A stretch of 64,000 nucleotides of DNA from Euryarchaeota archaeon UBA558. GTDB taxonomy: Archaea; Thermoplasmatota; Poseidoniia; Poseidoniales; Thalassarchaeaceae. The position numbers were made by a program, and so were the translations under genes. Position 1 is the stretch's first letter, and every line of letters starts with the position of its first letter. Shown in pieces: positions 18,477-27,057 of this stretch. The notes under the pieces are model-generated. The model was not told the DNA's origin, searched no databases, and worked only from the letters and a program-made list of their open reading frames with translations. The stretch covers positions 1-64,000 of the forward strand of contig DAZE01000015.1 of the NCBI GenBank assembly GCA_002507175.1, read 5' to 3'.

Positions 18477-19538
18477 ATGGTTAATCTTCCTCCCCATCAG
18501 GGGGCAATCATGGCTCGCAGGCTGCCCGTTGTGAAGTCACACATTTCTCACAGGCCCGGGCGTCCTAAACGAAAGCGCTTGCCAGCTTGGTTCAAGACGC
18601 AATTGCCCACTGGCGAAGCCATGAAAATTTTTGAAGAAACGCGTACAAGGGTTGAGTCGAACCAACTTAACACAGTTTGCGAAGAGGCCCGTTGCCCGAA
18701 CATTCACGACTGCTGGAGCAGAGGGACTGCGACATTCATGATCGCTGGTCAGGCCTGCACGCGTGGGTGCAGGTTCTGCGCAGTTGACACTATGAAAAAA
18801 CCTGCACCACTGGACCCTAATGAGCCTTCAAATCTCGCCGAGGCTGTAGCGAGAATGGGGTTAAGTCATGCTGTAATAACCGTGGTGAACAGAGACGACC
18901 TCTCAGACGGAGGTGCTCAACATTACAGGGACTGTATAACGGAGGTACACAACAGATCTCCGGAGGTTGGGCTTGAACTACTGTGCTCTGACTTGGATGG
19001 AAACCTAGAGGCCCTGGCCGAACTCTTGTATGATCTCCCACTAAGTGTTTTTGCCCACAATGTTGAGTGTGTACCACGTTTGGATCGGATCGTCAGAGAC
19101 CCTCGTGCCTCCTTCACCCAGTCGCTGGGGATACTCTCTGAAGCCTCCAATCTTCGACCGGATCTCAAGATAAAATCCAGCCTGATGGTTGGCTTAGGGG
19201 AAACCGATGCAGAGGTTGTCGAAGCGATGAGGCTTCTCAAAGACGCAGGAGTGCAGATGATAACAATAGGACAATACCTCAGGCCATCAGATAGGCATCT
19301 CCCCGTCGATAGATTCCCAGAACCGTCATCATTCATGATGTGGGACGAACAAGCGAGGAAGATGGGTTTCGAGGCCGTGGCCTGTGGCCCGCTGGTAAGA
19401 TCGAGCTACAGGGCTGGGCTTCTTTTCGACGAATCTGAGGGTGCCGAACCAGTCGTAACTAGGGACTCCACGGGGTCAGCGATCAGCTCGCTTCAGGGTC
19501 ACAGGCCAACCATGGGTAAGGAGGGACTAGCGACATGA
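18477..19538 (+). CDS. lipA: Lipoyl synthase (radical SAM)
   Basis: Lipoyl synthase inserts two sulfurs into octanoyl groups on lipoyl domains. Both Fe-S clusters are visible: the auxiliary cluster motif C-x4-C-x5-C (Cys68, Cys73, Cys79 in CEEARCPNIHDC) and the radical SAM motif CxxxCxxC (Cys94, Cys98, Cys101 in CTRGCRFC). The C-terminal RSSYRAG is the conserved Arg-Ser-Ser-Tyr that caps the auxiliary cluster. An ATG at 18510, preceded by GGGG, is an alternative start and would drop 11 residues. It is the first gene of the 2-oxoacid dehydrogenase operon and overlaps the E1 alpha gene in an ATGA, so its product is probably made in step with the complex it modifies. Confidence 0.97.
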   Translation: MVNLPPHQGAIMARRLPVVKSHISHRPGRPKRKRLPAWFKTQLPTGEAMKIFEETRTRVESNQLNTVCEEARCPNIHDCWSRGTATFMIAGQACTRGCRFCAVDTMKKPAPLDPNEPSNLAEAVARMGLSHAVITVVNRDDLSDGGAQHYRDCITEVHNRSPEVGLELLCSDLDGNLEALAELLYDLPLSVFAHNVECVPRLDRIVRDPRASFTQSLGILSEASNLRPDLKIKSSLMVGLGETDAEVVEAMRLLKDAGVQMITIGQYLRPSDRHLPVDRFPEPSSFMMWDEQARKMGFEAVACGPLVRSSYRAGLLFDESEGAEPVVTRDSTGSAISSLQGHRPTMGKEGLAT

Positions 19539-20779
19539 ACAATGATGGCTGTGAAACACCAATACGAGTGCCTTCTGCCCCTTTCAGACCAGGGGAATCG
19601 GCCTCCTTCGAGGAGTGGTCGTATTCTCCCTCCGACCTGATGATGCCAGATCCACTTTCCTGCGAACCTAAAGACACCATCCCGCATTCCACAGGCCTCA
19701 TACGAGTCCTCGGCGATGATGGCTCCCGCTCGGGAGATTGGGATCCTGTTATCTCAGACTCCGACCTCCTTATTGGCCTGGAGCATATGGTTAGATTACG
19801 GATCTTTGATGACAGAATGATGAAGATGCAACGTACGGGGAAACTCTCGTTTTACATGAGGTCCCTCGGAGAGGAGGCAATAGCCATCGCCCAGACGATG
19901 GCGCTGGAGAAACAGGACTGGATTTTCCCAACATATCGCCAGCCTGGTGCACAATTCGTGAGGGGCAGGGACATGGTTAGTATGATTTGCCACTGCATAG
20001 GTAACGTAGAGGATAATGTAAAAGGGCGGCAGATGCCAGTTCATTACACCTATCGCGAAGGCAGGTACATTTCCGTTTCCAGCCCAGTCGGCACCCAATT
20101 CAGCCAAGCCGTCGGTGTTGCGATGGCATCGGCTTACAAGGGACTGGATGAGGTCACGATTACGTGGATTGGAGATGGAGCGAGTGCCGAGGGCGACTAT
20201 CACTACGCACTGAACTTCGCAAGCGTATTTCGCCCTCCTGTCATCCTCAACGTGGTTAACAACCAATGGGCAATATCAACGCACGCCAACCTCGCGAGCG
20301 GGAGCAGCACATTCGCTGACAGGGGACTTGCATACGATGTCCCATGCTTGAGGGTGGATGGGAATGACTTCTTGGCACTCTACTCAGTAACCAAGTGGGC
20401 CCGCGATAGAGCCTCTGCCGGTTTGGGAGCGACCCACATCGAAGTCCTAACCTATCGAGCAGGCGCTCACAGCAGCAGCGACGACCCGACAAGGTACAGG
20501 CCCTCGGACGAACCCGATGTCTGGCCGGGGGGAGATCCTATACACAGGCTAAGGGATCACTTGATTTCGGTCGGCGCATGGACAGAGGAGAAGCACAGGG
20601 ACCTCGAGGGGCGGATCGACTCAGAGGTAATGGCTGCTTACAAGGAGGCAGTCAAGTTCGGTGACCTAGCACAAGGGCCTTACCCGTCCTCAGACACTAT
20701 CTTCACCGAGGTCTATTCGGACGTCCCGTGGCATTTGCAAGAACAATGGGACGAGATGAATCGACTAGGGGGTGATTAG
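19535..20779 (+). CDS. 2-oxoacid dehydrogenase E1 component, alpha subunit
   Basis: The alpha chain of the thiamine-diphosphate-dependent E1 of a 2-oxoacid dehydrogenase complex. It decarboxylates a 2-oxoacid and passes the acyl group to E2-bound lipoate. The TPP-binding signature GDG-x-n-NN is clear as GDGASAEGDYHY followed by LNVVNNQWAIS, and SLGEEAIAIAQ and TYRQPGAQFVRG match the branched-chain/acetoin type alpha chain. The 414 residues include about 70 residues before the core, as in branched-chain E1 alpha. Its start codon overlaps lipA by four bases and the E1 beta gene starts nine bases after its stop. The true substrate (branched-chain 2-oxoacids or pyruvate) cannot be settled from sequence alone. 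Confidence 0.95.
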   Translation: MNNDGCETPIRVPSAPFRPGESASFEEWSYSPSDLMMPDPLSCEPKDTIPHSTGLIRVLGDDGSRSGDWDPVISDSDLLIGLEHMVRLRIFDDRMMKMQRTGKLSFYMRSLGEEAIAIAQTMALEKQDWIFPTYRQPGAQFVRGRDMVSMICHCIGNVEDNVKGRQMPVHYTYREGRYISVSSPVGTQFSQAVGVAMASAYKGLDEVTITWIGDGASAEGDYHYALNFASVFRPPVILNVVNNQWAISTHANLASGSSTFADRGLAYDVPCLRVDGNDFLALYSVTKWARDRASAGLGATHIEVLTYRAGAHSSSDDPTRYRPSDEPDVWPGGDPIHRLRDHLISVGAWTEEKHRDLEGRIDSEVMAAYKEAVKFGDLAQGPYPSSDTIFTEVYSDVPWHLQEQWDEMNRLGGD

Positions 20780-20788
20780 CTGCCGGAG

Positions 20789-21790
20789 ATGAACATGGTC
20801 CAAGCAGTCAATTCCGCATTGGACAACATGCTATCAAAGGATGAGGATGTCCTTGTCTTTGGGGAAGATGTGGGATACTTCGGAGGCGTTTTCCGTACCA
20901 CAGACGGGCTGCAGGAGAAGCATGGCGCCCACAGAGTGTTTGATACCCCTCTGTCTGAGGGGGGAATCGCTGCCATTGCATTCGGCATGGGCTTGAATGG
21001 CCTAAAGCCGGTTTGTGAGATCCAATTCGCGGACTACATCTTCCCCGCATATGATCAGATCGTCAACGAAATCGCCAAGCTCAGACACAGGTCCGGGGGA
21101 GAGTTTTGGACGCCAATTACGATTAGGACACCCGCCGGAGGGGGGATCAGGGGGGGCCATCACCACTCCCAATCACCTGAATCGCAGTTCACCCATACCC
21201 CGGGTTTGAAGGTCGTCTACTCCTCTACCCCGTACAATGCCAAGGGACTCTTGATATCCGCGATCGAGTCCGAAGACCCTGTTATCGTATTCGAGCCAAA
21301 AAGGTGCTACAGGGGCCCCTTCTACGGCGACCCACATAAAGTTCCAACTTGGTCGGGCCACCCGGAGGCTGAGGTGCCAGACGTCCATTACACCGTGCCC
21401 ATAGGTGAGGCGCGACTCGTCAACGAGGGCAATGACTGCACGGTCATCGCATGGGGCACCATGGTGCATGTGTGCGAGGAGGGCATCAGGCAATCAGGTG
21501 CATCTTGCGACTTGATCGACTTGCAAAGCCTGATTCCCTGGGACAGGGAAGCTGTCGTGAGGTCGGTCAAGAAGACAGGTCGATGCGTGATAGTGCACGA
21601 GGCGCCAAAGACAAGCGGGTATGGTGCTGAGATGGCCGCCAGTGTCCAAGAAAGGTGCTTCTGGAGCTTGGAGGCACCCGTGACGAGGGTGACTGGTTGG
21701 GACACTCCGTTCCCACATACAACTGAATGGGACTACATGCCGAGCCCACAAAGAATCGCAGAAGCCATACGTGGAGCACTAGAGGGTTGA
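20789..21790 (+). CDS. 2-oxoacid dehydrogenase E1 component, beta subunit
   Basis: The beta chain of the E1 heterotetramer, 333 residues and full length for the family. Hallmarks are FGEDVGYFGGVFRTT near the N terminus with the TPP-contacting Glu, PLSEGGIAAIAFGMG, PAGGGIRGGHHHSQSPE, and LQSLIPWDREAVV near the start of the C-terminal domain. The ATG at 20789 follows the E1 alpha stop by nine bases and the stop is two bases before the E2 start codon, so it is embedded in the operon. With E1 alpha it forms the decarboxylating component of the complex. The branched-chain or acetoin type is more likely than a bacterial single-chain pyruvate type. Confidence 0.96.
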   Translation: MNMVQAVNSALDNMLSKDEDVLVFGEDVGYFGGVFRTTDGLQEKHGAHRVFDTPLSEGGIAAIAFGMGLNGLKPVCEIQFADYIFPAYDQIVNEIAKLRHRSGGEFWTPITIRTPAGGGIRGGHHHSQSPESQFTHTPGLKVVYSSTPYNAKGLLISAIESEDPVIVFEPKRCYRGPFYGDPHKVPTWSGHPEAEVPDVHYTVPIGEARLVNEGNDCTVIAWGTMVHVCEEGIRQSGASCDLIDLQSLIPWDREAVVRSVKKTGRCVIVHEAPKTSGYGAEMAASVQERCFWSLEAPVTRVTGWDTPFPHTTEWDYMPSPQRIAEAIRGALEG

Positions 21791-21792
21791 TC

Positions 21793-23067
21793 ATGGCAAG
21801 AAAGGCGTTCAAGCTTCCAGACATCGGAGAAGGGGTCGTTGAGGGGGAGATAGTCACGTGGCACGTAGAGGTCGGGTCCCCCGTTTCGGAAGATGACGCC
21901 ATAGTGGATGTCATGACAGACAAATCCACAGTCACGATTCCATCCCCCTATTCCGGCACGATAGTTGCCCTTAACGGCGAGGTGGGCGACATGGTCGCTG
22001 TGGGGGCCGTGCTAGTCGAGTTCGAGTCGACTGGTGAGTCAGGGCCTGAGCCAGAGGCCTCCCCAGAACCCGTGGAGGCAGAGCCCAGCAAAGAGGTCAT
22101 GCCTGAGGCTCCAAAACTCGAGGAGAAAGAGGAGGAGAGTCGATCTCCCCAGCCTACTAAGCCTGCTGTGACCCCTACAGCCACAGCGCCAAGGGCTGCA
22201 AACAGCACAGTACTGGCTAGTCCCGCAGTGAGGAGGCGCGCTAGGGAAACCGGGATCGACCTTTCAATGGTCGTAGGTAGCGGGAGAGGAGGGAGAATCC
22301 AACAATCCGACCTCGACGCAGCCCTCGCGACAAGTAGCTCCAGCCCCTCCGCACCCAGATCAGTCAAGAGGGTTGGAACAAGGGAAATGAAAGTCGTAGG
22401 CCTCCGAAGAAAGATAGCCGAGCAGATGGTCATATCGACGTCATCCATACCTCATTTCTCGTACTTCGAGGAGGTGGATGTCACCGCATTGGAGGAGCTT
22501 CGACAGTTGCTTAACTCGGAGAGGGTCGAAGGACAGCCTAAACTCACATATCTCCCATTCATAATGCTAGCACTCTCCAAAGCGTTCGAGCGCCACAAGA
22601 AATGCAACGCGGTCTTTGATGATGAGTCCGGGGTCGTCACAGAGCATGATGCCGTCAACCTCGGAATCGCCACCCAGACAGACAGGGGGCTCTACGTACC
22701 TGTCGTTAAACACGTCGAGGCCATGGACGTCTGGCAAGCAGCCACGGAAATGCAGAGAGTTACGGGCTCTGCCAGGGATGGAACCGCAACGTTGGACGAC
22801 CTGTCTGGTTCTACATTCACCATTACAAGCCTCGGCAGGGACGGCGGGCTTGGGGCAACCCCAATCATCAACCATCCCGAAGTAGGCATACTCGGCGTTC
22901 ACAAGGCCAGGGACATGCCGGTCGCGAGGTCTGGATCCATCGTTATCAGGAGGATCATGAACCTATCAAGCTCGTGGGATCACCGCATCGTCGATGGGGC
23001 AGATGGTGCAGCGTTAGTTCAGGACCTAAAGAAGATGCTAGAGAACCCTGCTCTGATTTTCATGTGA
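21793..23067 (+). CDS. 2-oxoacid dehydrogenase E2, dihydrolipoyl acyltransferase
   Basis: The core of the complex, 424 residues. In order: a lipoyl domain (residues 3-78) whose lipoylated lysine is Lys44 in VMTDKSTV; a Pro/Glu/Ala-rich linker of about 60 residues; a peripheral-subunit-binding domain (SPAVRRRARETGIDLSMV, then GRGGRIQQSDLD); another short linker; and the trimeric acyltransferase domain ending in the active-site motif SWDHRIVDGADGA, a DHRxxDG form of the usual HHRxxDG. The ATG at 21793 starts the protein at MARKAFKLPDIGEG, exactly the family's N terminus, although the frame is open further upstream into E1 beta. There is one lipoyl domain only, as in branched-chain and most archaeal E2 proteins. 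Confidence 0.96.
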   Translation: MARKAFKLPDIGEGVVEGEIVTWHVEVGSPVSEDDAIVDVMTDKSTVTIPSPYSGTIVALNGEVGDMVAVGAVLVEFESTGESGPEPEASPEPVEAEPSKEVMPEAPKLEEKEEESRSPQPTKPAVTPTATAPRAANSTVLASPAVRRRARETGIDLSMVVGSGRGGRIQQSDLDAALATSSSSPSAPRSVKRVGTREMKVVGLRRKIAEQMVISTSSIPHFSYFEEVDVTALEELRQLLNSERVEGQPKLTYLPFIMLALSKAFERHKKCNAVFDDESGVVTEHDAVNLGIATQTDRGLYVPVVKHVEAMDVWQAATEMQRVTGSARDGTATLDDLSGSTFTITSLGRDGGLGATPIINHPEVGILGVHKARDMPVARSGSIVIRRIMNLSSSWDHRIVDGADGAALVQDLKKMLENPALIFM

Positions 23068-23076
23068 GGTATCGCT

Positions 23077-24516
23077 ATGACAGAAGTTCGAAAATGCAAG
23101 GTACTTGTCGTCGGAGGTGGCCCAGGAGGCTACGTCGCTGGCATAAGGTCCGCTCAACTAGGGCTCGACACAGTCATTGTCGAAGGCTCGAGATATGGTG
23201 GAACCTGCCTGATTCGCGGATGCATTCCCTCCAAAGCCATGATTCACGCCGCTGAGCGATTCGAATCCCTTTCGGAGCACTCGAAGGCGGGTGGTCACAT
23301 GGGAATAAGCGTCAATGGCGATCCTACCCTCGACATGAAGGGGCTGGTCTCATGGAAGGACGGCATAGTCGACCGACTCAACAAAGGGGTGGAATCCCTT
23401 CTTAGATCAGCTGGGGCAGAGGTCATCCACGGCTGGGCCACATTCACCGGTCCCAAGACTTGCTTAATTGACTCAAACGGACAATCCATGCAAATCGAGG
23501 CAGAGAACGTGATCCTCGCTACGGGATCCACACACATCGACCTCCCTTTCATGCCATGTGATGAGGAGATGATACTGTCCAGCACAGGGGCACTCGATCT
23601 CCAAGAGCTCCCCGCTGAGGTTGCAATCATAGGAGGGGGCTACATCGGGCTGGAGCTCGGGTGTGCCCTCTCTAAATTAGGCTCGAAAGTCACAGTCATC
23701 GAAGGCATGGATGACATCCTCGCCATGATGGACAAGGAGATCAGGAGGCCCCTGGAGATATGGCTCAAGAAGCATGGCGTCGTGATAAACCGCGGAGCCC
23801 TTGCCAGAGGGGTTGAGATAATCGAGGAGGGCGGCGGGAGCAAGAAGGCAAGGCTCACCTACGAGATCGATGGCCAGGAGAAGGCAATCGACGTGGACAA
23901 GGTACTCGTGACTGTCGGCAGAAGGGCCAACTTGGAAGGTTGGGGGTTGGAAAAGACCGGTGTCCGATTAGGGAACAATGCCAGATTCATCAGAACAGAC
24001 AGGAGATGCAGAACCAACATACCAGGGGTTTTCGCAATTGGTGACGTAGCAGGGGACCCCATGCTGGCCCACAAGGCGAGTGCGGAAGGAGAGATGGTAG
24101 CAGAGATCATCGCCGGCTTGGACAGGGAGTTCGACAAGATCGCCATCCCCGCGATCATATTCACCGAGCCCGAGATAGTGTCTGTTGGTTTGGACCCAGA
24201 ATCTGCGAAGGAGCGTGGTGAGGACGTTATCGTCGGGAAGTTCCCCCTCGCGGCCAACGGTAGGGCATTGACGCTTGAGGCGGAGAAAACCGCCGGTTTC
24301 ATCAGGGTCACGGCTAGGAAGGAAAACCATGCAATTCTAGGCATACAGGCAGTTGGCAGCCATGTTGCTGAGCTTCATGGCGAATTCGTTCTGGCCCTAG
24401 AGATGGGCGCTGTTCTGGAAGACATCGCGAGCACAGTGCATGCCCATCCCACCATGACCGAGGCCTTCCATGAAAGCGTACTGAAAACCCTCGGACACGC
24501 AATCCACACATCTTGA
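23077..24516 (+). CDS. lpdA: Dihydrolipoyl dehydrogenase (E3)
   Basis: The FAD flavoprotein that reoxidises dihydrolipoyl groups on E2 with NAD+. It is 479 residues, the usual length. The FAD fold is GGGPGGYVAGIRSAQLG; the redox disulfide is Cys44-Cys49 in GGTCLIRGCIPSKA; the NAD fold is IIGGGYIGLELG; FAIGDVAGDPMLAHKA is the second FAD contact; and the C-terminal HAHPTMTEAFHE holds the catalytic His-Glu pair contributed across the dimer. It begins nine bases after the E2 stop and completes the complex, so no gene of the E1-E2-E3 set is missing here. Confidence 0.97.
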   Translation: MTEVRKCKVLVVGGGPGGYVAGIRSAQLGLDTVIVEGSRYGGTCLIRGCIPSKAMIHAAERFESLSEHSKAGGHMGISVNGDPTLDMKGLVSWKDGIVDRLNKGVESLLRSAGAEVIHGWATFTGPKTCLIDSNGQSMQIEAENVILATGSTHIDLPFMPCDEEMILSSTGALDLQELPAEVAIIGGGYIGLELGCALSKLGSKVTVIEGMDDILAMMDKEIRRPLEIWLKKHGVVINRGALARGVEIIEEGGGSKKARLTYEIDGQEKAIDVDKVLVTVGRRANLEGWGLEKTGVRLGNNARFIRTDRRCRTNIPGVFAIGDVAGDPMLAHKASAEGEMVAEIIAGLDREFDKIAIPAIIFTEPEIVSVGLDPESAKERGEDVIVGKFPLAANGRALTLEAEKTAGFIRVTARKENHAILGIQAVGSHVAELHGEFVLALEMGAVLEDIASTVHAHPTMTEAFHESVLKTLGHAIHTS

Positions 24517-24553
24517 AGGCCCCTCTTGAAATGGGGGACGCTCATCCCAGCCC

Positions 24554-25222
24554 ATGCAGGTGGCACGTGCCGTCGTGGCAGGGATCGTTGAGTACCCAGA
24601 GGCCATAGAGGTCATGGATCGACTGAGAGATGATCGCATCTCCGACGTCGCACAGGACACAATACTCTTCCTCCAGCATCCTGAGATTGTGACCATTGGC
24701 CCAAGGGCTAGGAAAGAGGGAGTCACTGCAGAGGGGTACTCGACAGTCGATGTTGATAGGGGGGGTGGCCTTACCTGGCATGGGCCCGGCCAACTTGTCA
24801 TTTACCCAATAATCAAATGGGCAGAGAATGAGCGGGGCGTGCCTCAAATTGTCTCCAAGATGGAGGATTGGGTCATCTCCGCGCTTGATGACTGTGGCAT
24901 AGAGGGATATCGGGACCCAGCCATGATGGGGGTCTGGGTGGATGGCCACAAGATATGTTCAGTTGGCCTCTCTTTCAGGAATTGGGTTTCAAAACACGGA
25001 TTGGCAATCAACATCGAAACGCCGGAGAGCAGAGTAGAAAATCTGGAGTGTTGCGGCCTTGCTGCCGGCACGACTACTTCCCTGCACAGGCTAGGTCACA
25101 CCCATGACTTGGAGGGGCGCACAATAGACAGGTCAAGGATCCTCGAGGCTATGTGCGAGACTGCTCCAAGCTCAATCTCGAGGGTGCTGTCTCTCACCGA
25201 ACCTTGGGAGGCCCTCGCATGA
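24554..25222 (+). CDS. lipB: Octanoyltransferase (lipoate biosynthesis)
   Basis: Transfers octanoyl groups from acyl carrier protein to lipoyl domains, making the substrate of LipA. It is 222 residues. The family signature is RGGGLTWHGPGQLVIYP; the catalytic Lys is in DGHKICSVGL and the catalytic Cys in LECCGLAAGTTTSL. It lies 37 bases after lpdA and overlaps the next gene in an ATGA. With lipA at the other end of the operon this gives the cell a self-contained route to lipoylate the E2 encoded between them. The acyl donor in an archaeon is an open point, because archaea normally lack type II fatty acid synthesis and acyl carrier protein. Confidence 0.94.
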   Translation: MQVARAVVAGIVEYPEAIEVMDRLRDDRISDVAQDTILFLQHPEIVTIGPRARKEGVTAEGYSTVDVDRGGGLTWHGPGQLVIYPIIKWAENERGVPQIVSKMEDWVISALDDCGIEGYRDPAMMGVWVDGHKICSVGLSFRNWVSKHGLAINIETPESRVENLECCGLAAGTTTSLHRLGHTHDLEGRTIDRSRILEAMCETAPSSISRVLSLTEPWEALA

Positions 25223-26400
25223 GCAGTGGTGGGTTGGAATTGGGCCTCAGCAAGCTATGGCAGTTGGATCCTGACATCGTCTTCTTGAATCATGGGTCTT
25301 TCGGCGCCTCCCCCATGGCAGTGCTTGACCACCAGACCGAGTTGCGTGCCATCATGGAATCTGACCCGGTCAACTTCATCGATGGCCAAGGGAGGGAGCT
25401 TTGGGCTGAGGCAATTACACGGCTCTCAGGATTCCTGAATGCTGACCCCAACGGTATGGCCTTCGTGGCGAATGCCACGACAGGGGTGAATACAGTCCTA
25501 TCATCCCTTGACATTGGCATCGGTGACGAAGTAGTGGTGACCGACACGACCTACCAGGCTTGCAGGAATGCCGTGGACCACCACTCATCGATCAAGGGGT
25601 TCTCCGTCAAGGTGGCCAATATCCCAATTCCACTCACCTCGAAGCATGAGGCCATTGATGCAGTACTGAGTCAAGTGGGGAGCAATACCAAACTCGCCAT
25701 GATAGACACCGTATCAAGCCCCACGGGGATCAGGATGCCATTCGAAGAATTGGTTGAGATCCTGAATGGCAGGGGCGTGGATACATTGCTCGATGCGGCC
25801 CACGGTCCCGGCTTGATTCCGCTGGACATCAGCAGGCTTAACGCCGCATTCGTGACCGGGAACTGCCACAAATGGCTCTGCACGCCCAAGGGGTCCGCAT
25901 TCCTCCATGCAAGGTCAGACAAGCTTCACATACGTCCACTCGTCATTAGCCACGGCGCTACTTTGCCGGAAAAATTAGGACCCAGATTCCGATTGGAGTT
26001 CGATTGGACGGGGACGGTAGATCCGACCGCTTGGATGTGCATCCCATTTGCCATAGATCACCTTGGGAGCCTTTTCGAGGGGGGATGGGACGAAATCATA
26101 TCCAGAAACCATCACATGGCGCTAGCCGCTAGGTCGCTGATCATAGATAGGGTTGGACTCCAACCAGTGTGCTCGGAGGAGTTCATCACATCGATGGCCG
26201 CATTCATCATTCCAGGTAGTCCCCACCACCCCGATCCTGATCCCCTGCATGACCTCCTATATCGTGCCCACGGCATACAAGTGCCTGTCCAAGGTTGGAC
26301 CAACCATGCCGCTAGGTACCTGAGGATAAGCTCCCATCTCTACAATGATCTCGGCCAATACAGGAGGCTGTCTGAAGCCCTGATCCACGAGCTAGGGTGA
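25219..26400 (+). CDS. Class V aminotransferase (isopenicillin-N-epimerase/cysteine-desulfurase-like)
   Basis: A PLP enzyme of fold type I, 393 residues from the ATG at 25219. That start overlaps the lipB stop as ATGA and gives an N terminus (LWQLDPDIVFLNHGSFGASP) typical of isopenicillin-N-epimerase-like class V proteins. The PLP lysine is in GNCHKWLCTPKGSAFL, and the PLP-binding Asp and His are in DTLLDAAHGPG. Members of this group include epimerases, cysteine or cystine lyases and EgtE-like C-S lyases, so the reaction cannot be named. Coupling to lipB in a lipoate-related operon makes a sulfur-handling role worth considering, but no active-site Cys loop of a true desulfurase was seen. Confidence 0.85.
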   Translation: MSSGGLELGLSKLWQLDPDIVFLNHGSFGASPMAVLDHQTELRAIMESDPVNFIDGQGRELWAEAITRLSGFLNADPNGMAFVANATTGVNTVLSSLDIGIGDEVVVTDTTYQACRNAVDHHSSIKGFSVKVANIPIPLTSKHEAIDAVLSQVGSNTKLAMIDTVSSPTGIRMPFEELVEILNGRGVDTLLDAAHGPGLIPLDISRLNAAFVTGNCHKWLCTPKGSAFLHARSDKLHIRPLVISHGATLPEKLGPRFRLEFDWTGTVDPTAWMCIPFAIDHLGSLFEGGWDEIISRNHHMALAARSLIIDRVGLQPVCSEEFITSMAAFIIPGSPHHPDPDPLHDLLYRAHGIQVPVQGWTNHAARYLRISSHLYNDLGQYRRLSEALIHELG

Positions 26401-26439
26401 AGAGCAACCTTTGAAGTCAACAAGTGAATCCCGAAAAGC

Positions 26440-27012
26440 ATGCCATCCGCAGTCATAGCGATAACTGGGGCATCTGGGTCCCAGTACTCAGTGCGCCTCA
26501 TAGAGGCCTTGGTCGATGCCGATTGGGACATATTCCTCACGGTCACCCGGGAGGGGGCCATCAACCTGAAACTGGAATGCGGCATAACACCGCGTGAGCT
26601 GGCCGAGAAGCACGGGATAAGATTGGAACAGAACCAAAACCTCGCCGCCAAATCAGCCTCAGGCTCCGCAAGGTTCGATGCATACGTCATATGCCCTGCT
26701 AGTGGCACCACGATCGGGAAAATCGCTGCAGGGATATCAGACAACTTGGCAACGCGCTCTGCAATAGTCGCAATGAAAGAGAGGCGAAAACTGATTATAG
26801 TCCCCAGAGAAACCCCGATGGCCACACCTCACTTGGAAGCCTTGGCCAAACTATCATCATGGGGGGTCGTCGTACTCCCCGCATCCCCGGGTTTCTACAA
26901 GAATCCAAAGACGATTGACGATCTCATAGACTTCGTAGTCGCCCGAATACTTGACCAATTGGACGTCGAACACTCAGTTGGGAGCAGGTGGACTGGCGAG
27001 GAAGTTTCCTGA
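26440..27012 (+). CDS. ubiX: Flavin prenyltransferase (UbiX/Pad1 family)
   Basis: The 190-residue protein is a UbiX-type flavoprotein that makes the prenylated FMN cofactor of UbiD-type decarboxylases. Visible features are the FMN-binding start ITGASGSQYSVRLIEAL, CPASGTTIGKIAAGISDNL and the C-terminal IIVPRETPMATPHLEAL and LPASPGFYKNPKT, all family positions. It starts 39 bases after the aminotransferase on the same strand, so it may be the last gene of the operon or have its own promoter. No UbiD partner lies in the window. In archaea UbiX also serves quinone and mevalonate-variant decarboxylations, so the pathway is open. Confidence 0.92.
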   Translation: MPSAVIAITGASGSQYSVRLIEALVDADWDIFLTVTREGAINLKLECGITPRELAEKHGIRLEQNQNLAAKSASGSARFDAYVICPASGTTIGKIAAGISDNLATRSAIVAMKERRKLIIVPRETPMATPHLEALAKLSSWGVVVLPASPGFYKNPKTIDDLIDFVVARILDQLDVEHSVGSRWTGEEVS

Positions 27013-27023
27013 GCCTTCGTCGG

Positions 27024-27030
27024 TAAATAT
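27024..27030 (+). promoter_or_regulatory. TATA box for the phospholipase D-like surface protein
   Basis: TAAATAT is centred 31 bases before the ATG at 27058, which selects that ATG (signal peptide MRVLSATLIAALVL) over the in-frame TTG at 27037. Confidence 0.45.
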
Positions 27031-27057
27031 TGAATCTTGGCACCCATCGCTACGCCC

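Noticed and set aside
24523..24540. CCCC...GGGG pairing between lpdA and lipB
   Set aside because: The stem is only four to five bases and lies inside a continuous operon; too weak to call a terminator.
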